Below the pieces are notes generated by a model that saw nothing but the letters and a program-made list of their open reading frames with translations, made no database searches and was not told where the DNA came from. A stretch of DNA of 30,494 bases. It comes from Bacillota bacterium. Its GTDB lineage: Bacteria > Bacillota > Clostridia > Peptostreptococcales > Anaerovoracaceae. Below, in pieces: positions 23,079-30,494 of this stretch (its first letter is position 1; each line of letters opens with the position of its first letter). Location: contig JAFWVZ010000092.1 of the NCBI GenBank assembly GCA_017523605.1, positions 1 through 30,494 of the forward strand. Direction: 5' to 3'. Both the position numbers and the translations under genes were made by a program.

Positions 23079-25052
23079 CTATATAGGCGTAAACATCCTT
23101 GTGTTTCGGAACTCATCCGCGCTCTGGGCGTAGGCGTTCACCTCTTCCGGAGACCTGTAGGTCGGAACTACGGATTTAAGAGCATCCTTTACGGAAGCGT
23201 CGCTGCCGGTGCTGAGCGCGGTCTTAAGTAGTCCGAGCCTGAGCCCCAGATCGCTCATTGAAAGCGGCGTGTCGCGCTCTATGAAGATAAGTTCGTTGTC
23301 CGTCTTGTCCAGACCTTCGTCACGCACCAGAAGCTCTTCGTAGAGCTTTTCACCGGGGCGAAGTCCGGTCTCGATAATGTCTATGTCCTTGTAGGGTTCC
23401 AGACCGGAAAGACGGATAAGGTTCTCCGCAAGGTCAAGTATCTTTACCGGCTGGCCCATGTCGAGGACGAAAAGCTCTCCGTTCTTAGCCATTACTCCGG
23501 ACTGCAGCACCAGACTGGAAGCCTCGGGGATGGTCATGAAGTAGCGTATTATCCTTTTATCCGTAATGGTTATCGGACCGCCGTTAGCTATCTGCTTCTT
23601 AAAGAGAGGTATGACGGATCCGGCAGAACCCAGAACGTTTCCGAACCTTGTAGCGGAGAAGCTGGTCCCGCTGCCGCTCTGGCTGTGCGCCTGCACTATC
23701 ATCTCGCACATGCGCTTGGTAGCGCCCATGACGTTGGTGGGATTTACAGCCTTGTCCGTGCTTACCATCATGAAACGCTCCGCGCCGTACTTTTCCGCAA
23801 GCTCCACGCAGTTGAGCGTTCCGAACACGTTGTTTTCAACGGCCTCTATCACGTTGTGCTCCATCAGCGGCACGTGTTTATGAGCCGCGGCATTTATTAT
23901 TATCTGAGGTCTGTAATAATCAAAAACTCTTTCCAGAGCCGGCCTGTTGCAGATGGACAGTATCTCAACCTTAAGATTGAGCTTGTTTCCGTGCTCCAGC
24001 CGCAGTTCCTGCTGCAGATCGTAAGCGCCGTTCTCATAGACGTCCAGAATTATCAGCTGTCTGGGATCCATCCTGGCTATCTGCCTGCAGAGCTCCGAAC
24101 CTATCGATCCGCCGCCGCCTGTAACGAGAGTTACCTTGCCCTTAAAGTACGCCGCAGTCTTTTCGTCTTTAACGTCTATCTCGCGTCGGAAGAGAAGCTC
24201 GTCTATGTCGAACTCACGAAGTGACTTTTTGCTGCCTGCAGTGCGCATGGTGGGATAGTCGTAGACCTTTACCTTATATCCCATCCCCTTATAGCGCTCG
24301 TATATCGCCTTTTTCTGTTCGGGAGTAGGCGACGTTACAGCCATAACCACTTCCTGGATCTCGTATCTTGAAAGTGTCTCCACCGTAGCGGATTCCTCGG
24401 ATATGACAGGAACGTTGAATATCTCCTTGCCTATCTTTTCCTCGTTTACGTCTACGTAGCAGCGAGGCAGGTAAGCAGATGCGGGGTTGCTCATAAGCTC
24501 CGATGCCAGAGTCGTACCTACGCGGCCGGCTCCTATGATGGCGATGTTGATCTTATTGGTTCCTGCACCCACGTCCGCGCTGAGGCTGTCTCCGCTGAAA
24601 AGACGGTAAAGGACCCTGAGGATCTTGCCTCTGGTGGTATCCTGATTTCCGAATTTATAGGTGTAGCGGTACATCATCCTCATGCCCAGGCACAGAAGAA
24701 GCTCTATGGTGAACAGGGAAATGGAAGCGACCGCTGTCATCCTCTGCATGTTGGTAAGTCTTAACAACGAAAACACTATGAAAGCGCAGAAATCCGACAG
24801 CATCAGCTTAATGTAAGACTGGATGCCTCCGTACCTCCATACGAGTCCGTATATCTTGAAGAAACTCCTGAACACCATGATGAAGACATACGCCAGAACA
24901 AGCTGTATGATCTTGTTCTGGAATGTCATGTAGTCGGAGCCTCTGTATATGACGAACAGCAGGACTGCAGTAGCGACATAGATCAGAAAATCATATATCA
25001 CCAGCGCCCATCTTATCGTCTTTTTCTGATGTGTATTACCGGGTTCTTTCAT
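23079..25052 (-). CDS. Membrane-bound nucleotide-sugar 4,6-dehydratase (PglF/WbpM/CapD type)
   Basis: It probably converts UDP-GlcNAc to the UDP-4-keto-6-deoxy sugar. The protein has 657 residues. About four membrane helices lie within 13-130, then a first Rossmann-like domain with IIGAGRVG (172-179), then the catalytic SDR domain with TGGGGSIGSE (311-320). Catalysis would use Ser431 in MVSTDKAVNPTNV and Met442-x-x-x-Lys446 (MGATK). Met in place of the usual Tyr is characteristic of the large WbpM/PglF enzymes. NAAAHKHVPLME (387-398) is also a family signature. It is followed by PGT, aminotransferase and PGT genes, the usual setting for amino-sugar primer synthesis. No PglD-like acetyltransferase is present in the window. 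Confidence 0.95.
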   Translation of the reverse strand: MKEPGNTHQKKTIRWALVIYDFLIYVATAVLLFVIYRGSDYMTFQNKIIQLVLAYVFIMVFRSFFKIYGLVWRYGGIQSYIKLMLSDFCAFIVFSLLRLTNMQRMTAVASISLFTIELLLCLGMRMMYRYTYKFGNQDTTRGKILRVLYRLFSGDSLSADVGAGTNKINIAIIGAGRVGTTLASELMSNPASAYLPRCYVDVNEEKIGKEIFNVPVISEESATVETLSRYEIQEVVMAVTSPTPEQKKAIYERYKGMGYKVKVYDYPTMRTAGSKKSLREFDIDELLFRREIDVKDEKTAAYFKGKVTLVTGGGGSIGSELCRQIARMDPRQLIILDVYENGAYDLQQELRLEHGNKLNLKVEILSICNRPALERVFDYYRPQIIINAAAHKHVPLMEHNVIEAVENNVFGTLNCVELAEKYGAERFMMVSTDKAVNPTNVMGATKRMCEMIVQAHSQSGSGTSFSATRFGNVLGSAGSVIPLFKKQIANGGPITITDKRIIRYFMTIPEASSLVLQSGVMAKNGELFVLDMGQPVKILDLAENLIRLSGLEPYKDIDIIETGLRPGEKLYEELLVRDEGLDKTDNELIFIERDTPLSMSDLGLRLGLLKTALSTGSDASVKDALKSVVPTYRSPEEVNAYAQSADEFRNTRMFTPI

Positions 25053-25055
25053 TAT

Positions 25056-26075
25056 CTATCCCTCGTATCCGTTGGGATTGTTCTTCTGCCAGTTCCATGT
25101 GTCGCGGCACATCTCCTCGAGCCCTCTTACAGCTTCCCATCCAAGGATCTTTTTGCTCTTGACAGGGTCGCTGTACAGTTCGGCCAGGTCTCCGGGACGC
25201 CTTTCGGCAATTACGTAAGGGATCCTGATCCCGCTGGCTTTTTCAAACGCTTTTACGATATCCATAACGGAATAGCCGGTACCGGTACCCAGATTAAAGA
25301 CCTCTTCACCGGTGTGTGATACCGCATACTCCACAGCTTTCAGATGCCCTTCGGCAAGATCCATTACATGTATGTAATCCCTTACGCCTGTTCCGTCGGG
25401 AGTGTCGTAATCGTTTCCGAATATGTTCAGATGATCGCGTCTGCCTACGGCGACCTGCGAAATGTAAGGCATCAGATTGTTCGGGATCCCGCTGGGGTCC
25501 TCTCCGATCAGCCCGGAAGGATGAGCTCCTATAGGGTTGAAATAACGGAGGTTCACCACGCTCACTCCGGGGTCCGATGCAGCCCAGTCTCTAAGGATCT
25601 GCTCGTTCATGAATTTAGTCCAGCCGTAGGGATTGGTGCAGTTACCGGTGCGGTCGGTCTCGGAGAACGGAGACGGGACATTGCGTCCGTCGTAAACTGT
25701 TGCGGATGAAGAGAAGATCATTCTCTTGCAGCCATGTTCCGACATTACCTTGGCCAGAGAGATGGTGGATGCAAGATTGTTGTCGTAATACTCCAGCGGT
25801 TTCTGCGTGGATTCCCCGACAGCCTTAAATCCTGCAAAATGTATTACACAGTCTATCTTATTAGCCTCGAAGATCCTGTCTAAAGCAGCGCGGTCGCATA
25901 CGTCGGCCTTGTAAAACGTTAAGGTCTTTCCGGTGATACGCTCGACCCTGCGCAGGGCTTCCTCCGAGGAGTTGGACAGATCGTCGGCGACGATAACATC
26001 GTACCCGTTTTCAAGCAGTACTACACAGGTATGAGACCCTATGTATCCGGTCCCTCCTGTTACCAGAACAGTCAT
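25056..26075 (-). CDS. galE: UDP-glucose 4-epimerase
   Basis: It interconverts UDP-Glc and UDP-Gal (and often UDP-GlcNAc and UDP-GalNAc), supplying galactose-type donors. The protein has 339 residues, the usual length. Motifs are GGTGYIGSHT (7-16), HFAGFKAVGES (79-89), SSSATVYD (122-129) with catalytic Ser124, YGWTK (150-154) giving Tyr150/Lys154, and RYFNPIGAHPSG. It starts one base after the stop of the second chain-length gene and ends 3 bases before the dehydratase gene. Whether it handles acetylated sugars cannot be told from the sequence. Confidence 0.97.
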   Translation of the reverse strand: MTVLVTGGTGYIGSHTCVVLLENGYDVIVADDLSNSSEEALRRVERITGKTLTFYKADVCDRAALDRIFEANKIDCVIHFAGFKAVGESTQKPLEYYDNNLASTISLAKVMSEHGCKRMIFSSSATVYDGRNVPSPFSETDRTGNCTNPYGWTKFMNEQILRDWAASDPGVSVVNLRYFNPIGAHPSGLIGEDPSGIPNNLMPYISQVAVGRRDHLNIFGNDYDTPDGTGVRDYIHVMDLAEGHLKAVEYAVSHTGEEVFNLGTGTGYSVMDIVKAFEKASGIRIPYVIAERRPGDLAELYSDPVKSKKILGWEAVRGLEEMCRDTWNWQKNNPNGYEG

Positions 26076-26076
26076 C

Positions 26077-27441
26077 TTACTTTGCCGCCTTTCTGCTCTT
26101 ATGCGAGCGATCGTTTTTCCTGCCGCTTTTTACCTCGTCTGCAAGGCCTATTATAAGGATCACAAGAAGCGCGACCGCACACAGCGGCGCCTCGCTTTTG
26201 ATCAGAGCCTTTATGTAGGAAGCGGAAACAATGGATCTTCCGTGGTAATCCGTTGCAACGCTCCTTATGGAAGAGGTGCTGGCGTACTCCGCGTTATAGG
26301 CCTCTGCCAGCGAATCGAAGTCCGCGATGAGCGCATCGATCTTAGCGGAGACCGCAGCGATGGATGCCTCAAGCACGGATCCGTCCGTCTGTTCACCTGT
26401 CGCATTCGCATCGATATCGGCGATCCTGCTCTCGATATCGTTGATGTTGATGCGCGCCTCGGTAAGCGCCTCGGATAAAGCGGCCTTTACACCTACCAGC
26501 TCTTCGTAGGTCTCTTTGGAGTTGCCCTCGACCGTGATTATGTTGTTGCCGGATCCCAGATACAAAGTAGCGTCCATTTCGTAGCTGTCGATCAGCTGCT
26601 CGACCTCTGCAAGCTCCTTTGTGAGTGCATTGAACTTCCTGATCTGGATATCATCCTCGTACACATACTTCTGTCTGAGAGCTTCCGTATCCTTAGACAG
26701 TGCGTTGAGCGTTATCATTGCCGACAGACTCTGAAGATCACTTGAAAGGATCGACTTTGCCCTTGTGGAAAGCGCCAGGAAAGTAGCTCCGTCCTTATCG
26801 AATGCCTGCTTTACCTCGTAAAGGGCAAGAGAATGCTTATCCACGAGGTCGCATTTCAGGGTAAGAAGCTCAACAGCCTGCATGTAGTCCTTGCTCGAGA
26901 TATCGAAGATCTCACCGAGCTTGTCCCATTCGACTCCTGCGCCGTAGGTCTTCTGATATACCTGCTTGTATTCCTCTACAAGAGTGCTCAGAAGTCCGGT
27001 CAGCTGGGACTTGCTGAGTTTGTTCTTAAACTCGTTGTAAATGCTTATCGTGAATGTAGTCGGATAATAATCGCTGAGGGAGACCACTCTGGTCGGGTCC
27101 GACGTAAGAAGCGAATCGAAACTCTTTATCTGTTCGATTATGTTAGTCGGATAACTTCCGCGGACCACCATGTTCCCGGCAAGATCTTCTGCGGTAAGTT
27201 TATCCGCCAGTCCTGCCTTATCTATTACTCCGCTCAGGAAATCTTCGTTCTTTATCTGTTCTACAGTAAACGGCTGTCCGTTCGGAGCTTCACCCTTCTC
27301 GGCTCCGCTGTGAAGAAGGATGAATCCCGATCTTGCATATTCTCTGGCAGGATTGACCGCCAGGAAGTTTACAAGCGAAAGGATAAGGCCGAGGATTACC
27401 GCAATGATAAGCAGATTCCATTTACCAAGCTTTTTAAGCAT
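26077..27441 (-). CDS. Wzz/CpsC-like chain-length determinant protein (second of two)
   Basis: A 454-residue protein with one membrane helix near the N-terminus (about 12-32), a long extracytoplasmic mostly helical region with coiled-coil character (about 150-400), and a second helix (about 418-434). A basic cytoplasmic tail follows. This is the topology of Wzz/CpsC polysaccharide co-polymerases, which set chain length with Wzy. No nucleotide-binding Walker motifs are present, so there is no fused kinase, and the tail has no tyrosines. AAAGGAGG upstream supports the ATG at 27439-27441, which overlaps the first gene by 8 bases. Sequence similarity to classical Wzz is weak by eye; the call rests on topology and context. 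Confidence 0.75.
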   Translation of the reverse strand: MLKKLGKWNLLIIAVILGLILSLVNFLAVNPAREYARSGFILLHSGAEKGEAPNGQPFTVEQIKNEDFLSGVIDKAGLADKLTAEDLAGNMVVRGSYPTNIIEQIKSFDSLLTSDPTRVVSLSDYYPTTFTISIYNEFKNKLSKSQLTGLLSTLVEEYKQVYQKTYGAGVEWDKLGEIFDISSKDYMQAVELLTLKCDLVDKHSLALYEVKQAFDKDGATFLALSTRAKSILSSDLQSLSAMITLNALSKDTEALRQKYVYEDDIQIRKFNALTKELAEVEQLIDSYEMDATLYLGSGNNIITVEGNSKETYEELVGVKAALSEALTEARININDIESRIADIDANATGEQTDGSVLEASIAAVSAKIDALIADFDSLAEAYNAEYASTSSIRSVATDYHGRSIVSASYIKALIKSEAPLCAVALLVILIIGLADEVKSGRKNDRSHKSRKAAK

Positions 27442-28903
27442 TTGCTCTGCCCTCCTTTCTCAGTTCTTCAACAAATCCGGCTGCAAACCACAGGCAGCAG
27501 GCCAATACTGCTCCGCCGATCCCGCAGAGCACGGCATTCTTAATGTTCGAAGCGCTGAAGAAACTGACGCTCTTCGTCTGGGCCGTCGTATTATTGATGA
27601 ACTCATTCATGATCGTGCCGCTGGAAATGAACTCGTTTGCATAATCCGTAACAAGATCTGACAGTTCCGTTGCGTTATCGTAAAGAGCTTTAAGATCCTT
27701 GTCGGCTTTGGCGAGCTCTTCCGCGGAAACTTCTGCGCCGAAAGAGACGACTCTGCTCTCCAGATCGGCTATGGTCTGGTTCAGCTCCGCCTGACTGTCG
27801 TAGAGCTCCACCTGCGCAAGCACCAGATTGTTATAGTACTCGGTAGTTATCGTGGTGCTCTGCCTCTCATCCTTTTCGGATCCGGTAACGGAGATGCTCT
27901 CGTTCTGATACTCGTCTATGATCCTCTGCGTACTGGCGATGTTGCTTTCTACCTTTGCCAGCTCCAGCCTTGCATTTCTCAGAGTGTAATTGAGCCTGTT
28001 AAGAAGATCCGACGGAGTCTTGGAGATGCCTCCGCTTATCAGCGCAGCACTCAGGTAATTGATGTCCACATCGTTAAACGCAGACAGGATGCTGCTTAGA
28101 TCTCCGAAGGTAAGACCTGTTTCGGCACTTGTATAATCCGGATACGACTCTGCTTTTTCGTCACAGTACTTTTTAAAAGAATCCATGACAGTTTTGATGA
28201 GGTCAAGGCTCTCAAGATAATCAAGGTCTCCGGACACGGCATCGCTCAGATCCCCCTCGGGAAGATCGTAATCCGCCTTGGTCTCATAGAGATAGTTGTT
28301 GTATTCCTTGATCATGTTGTTGAGAAGGTCCGTGATCTCGGCGGCGGTAAGGTAGGTCTTGTTTGAAGACTCTTCTTCACCGAATCCGTTCTTGAGCGTG
28401 ATTATGTATGTATCCTCGTATTCAAGAGTTATGTTTGCGGCTTGTCCTACCGCAGTACCGCTTGCCTTGACCTGCTCGCGGAGCACTTCCTGCCTCTGCC
28501 TTACGGCCTCGGTAAGCAGCTGCTCCACCTGAAGATTGGCTTCGACCCTCGAAACGCTGACAGACTTCTTGAGCTTGGTCTTATCCAGCGCGGCGGCAAT
28601 TACGCTCGCCGAAAAACTCAGTCTGTCAGGCTTCCTCTCTTCCGGAGTTTTTCCCTCTGCATTTTCGTAAGTAAGTTTTACGACAGCCCTGGCATCCGAG
28701 CTCTTCTGGGACAACTCGGCTGCAAACAGCGGCGTTATCAGCCCGATGATCACGAAGATCGCGATCAGCCTCAGGAACACCTTCTTTTTGGTTCCCATGT
28801 TTCTGAAAACGTTCAGGAGAGATATCTCACCGCCGTCTTCATTCTGATGGCTGACGTATAATTCGACCTTCTGGCTGTTGTCTTTTTTCTCTATCTGGTC
28901 CAA
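27434..28903 (-). CDS. Wzz/CpsC-like chain-length determinant protein (first of two), TTG start
   Basis: A 489-residue protein with a hydrophilic cytoplasmic start (1-40), a membrane helix (about 41-61), a long helical, Glu/Lys/Ser-rich extracytoplasmic region, and a second helix (about 457-477). It ends in a short basic tail. This two-helix topology suggests a polysaccharide co-polymerase. The start codon is TTG (28901-28903), supported by AAAGGAGA at 28911-28918 with a 7-base spacer; there is no in-frame ATG with a comparable site nearby. It is the first gene of the long operon, about 78 bases downstream of the predicted transcription start. The extracytoplasmic domain is not one I recognise, and the pair could form a mixed ring. 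Confidence 0.72.
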   Translation of the reverse strand: MDQIEKKDNSQKVELYVSHQNEDGGEISLLNVFRNMGTKKKVFLRLIAIFVIIGLITPLFAAELSQKSSDARAVVKLTYENAEGKTPEERKPDRLSFSASVIAAALDKTKLKKSVSVSRVEANLQVEQLLTEAVRQRQEVLREQVKASGTAVGQAANITLEYEDTYIITLKNGFGEEESSNKTYLTAAEITDLLNNMIKEYNNYLYETKADYDLPEGDLSDAVSGDLDYLESLDLIKTVMDSFKKYCDEKAESYPDYTSAETGLTFGDLSSILSAFNDVDINYLSAALISGGISKTPSDLLNRLNYTLRNARLELAKVESNIASTQRIIDEYQNESISVTGSEKDERQSTTITTEYYNNLVLAQVELYDSQAELNQTIADLESRVVSFGAEVSAEELAKADKDLKALYDNATELSDLVTDYANEFISSGTIMNEFINNTTAQTKSVSFFSASNIKNAVLCGIGGAVLACCLWFAAGFVEELRKEGRANA

Positions 28904-28910
28904 TATACTG

Positions 28911-28918
28911 TCTCCTTT
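28911..28918 (-). promoter_or_regulatory. Ribosome binding site that fixes the TTG start of the first operon gene
   Basis: AAAGGAGA on the minus strand, 7 bases before TTG at 28901-28903. The strong site compensates for a weak start codon. Confidence 0.8.
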
Positions 28919-28987
28919 TATTAAAACTATGAAATGACGATTTTTTTACAAACAAAACAGATGGTACGCCAAGGTATCATTTGTTGC

Positions 28988-29016
28988 ATTATAACCTATA
29001 TTTAAGTTTATTTCAA
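28988..29016 (-). promoter_or_regulatory. Promoter of the polysaccharide operon
   Basis: Minus strand: TTGAAA (29011-29016), exactly 17 bases, then a perfect TATAAT (28988-28993), in a strongly AT-rich region. The predicted start near 28981 gives a leader of about 78 bases. No second promoter was noticed between the 17 downstream genes, whose spacing suggests one transcript of about 20 kb. Confidence 0.88.
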
Positions 29017-29040
29017 CTTTATTATCTTTAATATATGGAA

Positions 29041-29065
29041 AAGCCGGAAGACGAGCTCCCGGCTT
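29041..29065 (-). terminator. Putative terminator hairpin downstream of thrS
   Basis: The arms AAGCCGG (29041-29047) and CCGGCTT (29059-29065) form a 7-bp stem with an 11-base loop. On the minus strand the stem is followed by only a short T-run (TTCC), so it is a modest intrinsic terminator. It separates thrS from the polysaccharide promoter. Confidence 0.55.
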
Positions 29066-29082
29066 CAAGCGTTGAAAACACT

Positions 29083-29113
29083 GCGTCCGGCGCGTTTTTC
29101 AACTGCCGGACGC
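29083..29113 (-). terminator. Hairpin at the 3' end of thrS, possible terminator
   Basis: A perfect 9-bp stem, GCGTCCGGC (29083-29091) with GCCGGACGC (29105-29113), around a 13-base loop, 12 bases past the thrS stop. On the minus strand AGTGTTTTC follows. The loop is complementary to sequence just beyond the stem (see findings), so a more complex structure is possible. Confidence 0.55.
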
Positions 29114-29124
29114 ATAATTATCAG

Positions 29125-30494
29125 TTACTTTATCCTCTTGTTATACACGTCGTCCTTGAGGATCGCGAGGAAATCGGCCAGCTGCATGGTGCCCAGATCG
29201 CCTTCCGACCTGTGGCGCGGAGCCAGCGTGCCGGCCTCCATGTCGCGGTCTCCGACAACGATCATGTACGGTACCTTCTCCATCTGCGCGTCGCGTATCT
29301 TACGGCCCGTCTTCTCGTTGCGCTTGTCGACTTCAACACGGTAGCCCAGAGCCTCGAGTTTCTCCTTTATGCCGTCCGCGTAACCGTATGCTCTGTCCGT
29401 TACGGGCAGGATCTTTACCTGAACCGGGGACAGCCACGTGGGGAACGCGCCCGCGAAGTGCTCCGTAATAACGCCTATGAAGCGCTCTATGGAACCGTAA
29501 ACCACGCGGTGGATCATAACCGGAGTCTGCTTTTCGGAGTTGGAATCCGTGTATTCCAGATCGAACCTTCCGGGCAGCTGGTAGTCCAGCTGGATGGTTC
29601 CGCACTGCCATACTCTTCCCAGAGAGTCGGTTACGTGGAAATCCAGTTTGGGGCCGTAGAACGCACCGTCTCCGGGGTTGATCTCGTAGGTCTTGCCTAT
29701 GGACGTTATGGCATCCGCGAGAGCCGCTTCCGCCTTCTCCCAGTCGCCGCGGGTACCGATGTGGTCCTCGGGCATCGTGGACAGAACGATCTTATACGGA
29801 AGTCCGAACACGTTGTAGACTTCGTCGATAAGCTTTGTGATGCGCACTACTTCGCCCTGGATCTGGTCCTTGGCAAGCAGTATGTGCGCGTCGTCCTGAG
29901 TGAAGCACCTTACGCGGAACATTCCGTGAAGAGCGCCGGACAGTTCGTGTCTGTGGACCCTTCCAAGTTCGCCGTAGCGCAGCGGCAGATCCCTGTAGCT
30001 GTGCGGCTCAAGAGCGTATACCAGTATGGAACCGGGGCAGTTCATGGGCTTTATCGCGTAGTCCTCGTCCTCGATCACCGTGGTGTACATGTTGTCCTTG
30101 TAGTGTTCCCAGTGGCCGGACGTCTCCCAGAGAGTGCGCTTCATGATCTGAGGCGTGGAGATCTCCAGGTAATCGTATTTCTTATGCATCTGCCTCCAGT
30201 AGTCGATGAGCAGGTTCTGCAGTATCATGCCCTTGGGCAGATAGAACGGGAAGCCGGGAGCCTCGTCGCGGAACGCGAACAGACCCAGCTCTCTTCCGAG
30301 CTTTCTGTGGTCCCTCTTCTTAGCTTCTTCTATGCGCTCCAGATACTGTTCCAGCTCTTCCTTCTTCTGGAAGGCTATTCCGTATATACGCTGAAGGGTC
30401 TCCCTGTTGGAGTCGCCTCTCCAGTACGCGGCGTTGCAGGTGAGCAGCTTAAGAGCGTTGCCCTTGATGCGGCCGGTGTAATCGAGATGCGGTC
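29125..30494 (-). CDS. thrS: Threonyl-tRNA synthetase, C-terminal 455 residues; start outside window
   Basis: A class II synthetase that charges tRNA-Thr. The frame is open to the window edge, so the TGS domain and most of the editing domain are missing. The visible part starts in the end of the editing region (NAAYWRGDSNRETLQRIYG, complement of about 30375-30431). It continues through the catalytic core: LPKGM, KPMNCPGSI with the zinc-binding Cys, motif 2 in HGMFRVRCFTQDDAHI, and motif 3 in HRVVYGSIERFIGVITEH. The anticodon-binding domain (VKILPVTDRAYGYADGIKEK onward) closes the protein, which ends in DDVYNKRIK. It is high-GC like the heat-shock genes and appears to be the housekeeping border of the polysaccharide locus. 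Confidence 0.98.
   Translation of the reverse strand, partial: PHLDYTGRIKGNALKLLTCNAAYWRGDSNRETLQRIYGIAFQKKEELEQYLERIEEAKKRDHRKLGRELGLFAFRDEAPGFPFYLPKGMILQNLLIDYWRQMHKKYDYLEISTPQIMKRTLWETSGHWEHYKDNMYTTVIEDEDYAIKPMNCPGSILVYALEPHSYRDLPLRYGELGRVHRHELSGALHGMFRVRCFTQDDAHILLAKDQIQGEVVRITKLIDEVYNVFGLPYKIVLSTMPEDHIGTRGDWEKAEAALADAITSIGKTYEINPGDGAFYGPKLDFHVTDSLGRVWQCGTIQLDYQLPGRFDLEYTDSNSEKQTPVMIHRVVYGSIERFIGVITEHFAGAFPTWLSPVQVKILPVTDRAYGYADGIKEKLEALGYRVEVDKRNEKTGRKIRDAQMEKVPYMIVVGDRDMEAGTLAPRHRSEGDLGTMQLADFLAILKDDVYNKRIK

Noticed and set aside
1..30494. CRISPR arrays, tRNA or rRNA genes, insertion sequences, phage genes and riboswitches
   Set aside because: No spaced direct repeats, cloverleaf-like segments, transposase or integrase motifs, or recognisable riboswitch cores were noticed. 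A T-box for thrS, if present, would lie outside the window. A covariance-model scan was not possible here.

Overview
The window looks like chromosomal DNA of a Gram-positive anaerobe of the Bacillota, most likely the class Clostridia. Four observations support this: the gene order hrcA-grpE-dnaK-dnaJ under a perfect CIRCE operator; a DnaK lacking the roughly 24-residue ATPase-domain segment of Gram-negative homologues; strong purine-rich ribosome binding sites; and a LytR-CpsA-Psr (LCP) wall-polymer ligase next to a Wzx/Wzy-type polysaccharide locus. Genus and species cannot be read from the sequence. The housekeeping genes look more GC-rich than parts of the polysaccharide locus. Hand counts of single 60-base lines gave about 65% in dnaK (901-960), 50% in the flippase gene (12121-12180) and 38% in the GT14 gene (12601-12660).

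Layout. (1) 1-4380, minus strand: the class I heat-shock operon hrcA-grpE-dnaK-dnaJ, with dnaJ cut by the window edge, and with promoter and CIRCE operator at 4308-4374. (2) 4459-5499, minus strand: an LCP-family transferase with its own promoter. (3) 5699-9051, plus strand: an O-acylation pair, an MBOAT acyltransferase plus an AlgJ/AlgX/DHHW-like extracellular protein, with its own promoter and divergent from the LCP gene. (4) 9067-28903, minus strand: 17 tightly packed genes (overlaps or gaps of 0-35 bases) read from one strong promoter at 28988-29016. (5) 29041-29113: two hairpins at the 3' end of thrS. (6) 29125-30494, minus strand: the C-terminal two thirds of threonyl-tRNA synthetase, whose start lies outside the window.

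How the genes fit together. In transcription order the large operon encodes two Wzz-like chain-length proteins, GalE, a membrane-bound nucleotide-sugar 4,6-dehydratase (PglF/WbpM type), a phosphoglycosyl transferase (PGT), a DegT-type aminotransferase, a second PGT, a GT4 transferase, UDP-GlcNAc 2-epimerase, a LicD phosphotransferase, a GT2 transferase, the Wzy polymerase, another GT4, a GT14 (Core-2-like) transferase, the Wzx flippase, an IspD/TarI-like cytidylyltransferase and an extended SDR. This is a complete assembly-and-export set for a repeat-unit surface polysaccharide. The flanking LCP protein could anchor the polymer to peptidoglycan, and the MBOAT/DHHW pair could O-acetylate it.

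Two features make the locus more than an ordinary capsule cluster. The dehydratase and aminotransferase occur without a PglD-like N-acetyltransferase, which suggests a first sugar with a free 4-amino group. The IspD-like enzyme together with LicD suggests transfer of a CDP-activated phospho-alditol or similar group. Together they predict a zwitterionic polymer. That is an inference from gene content, not something the sequence proves.
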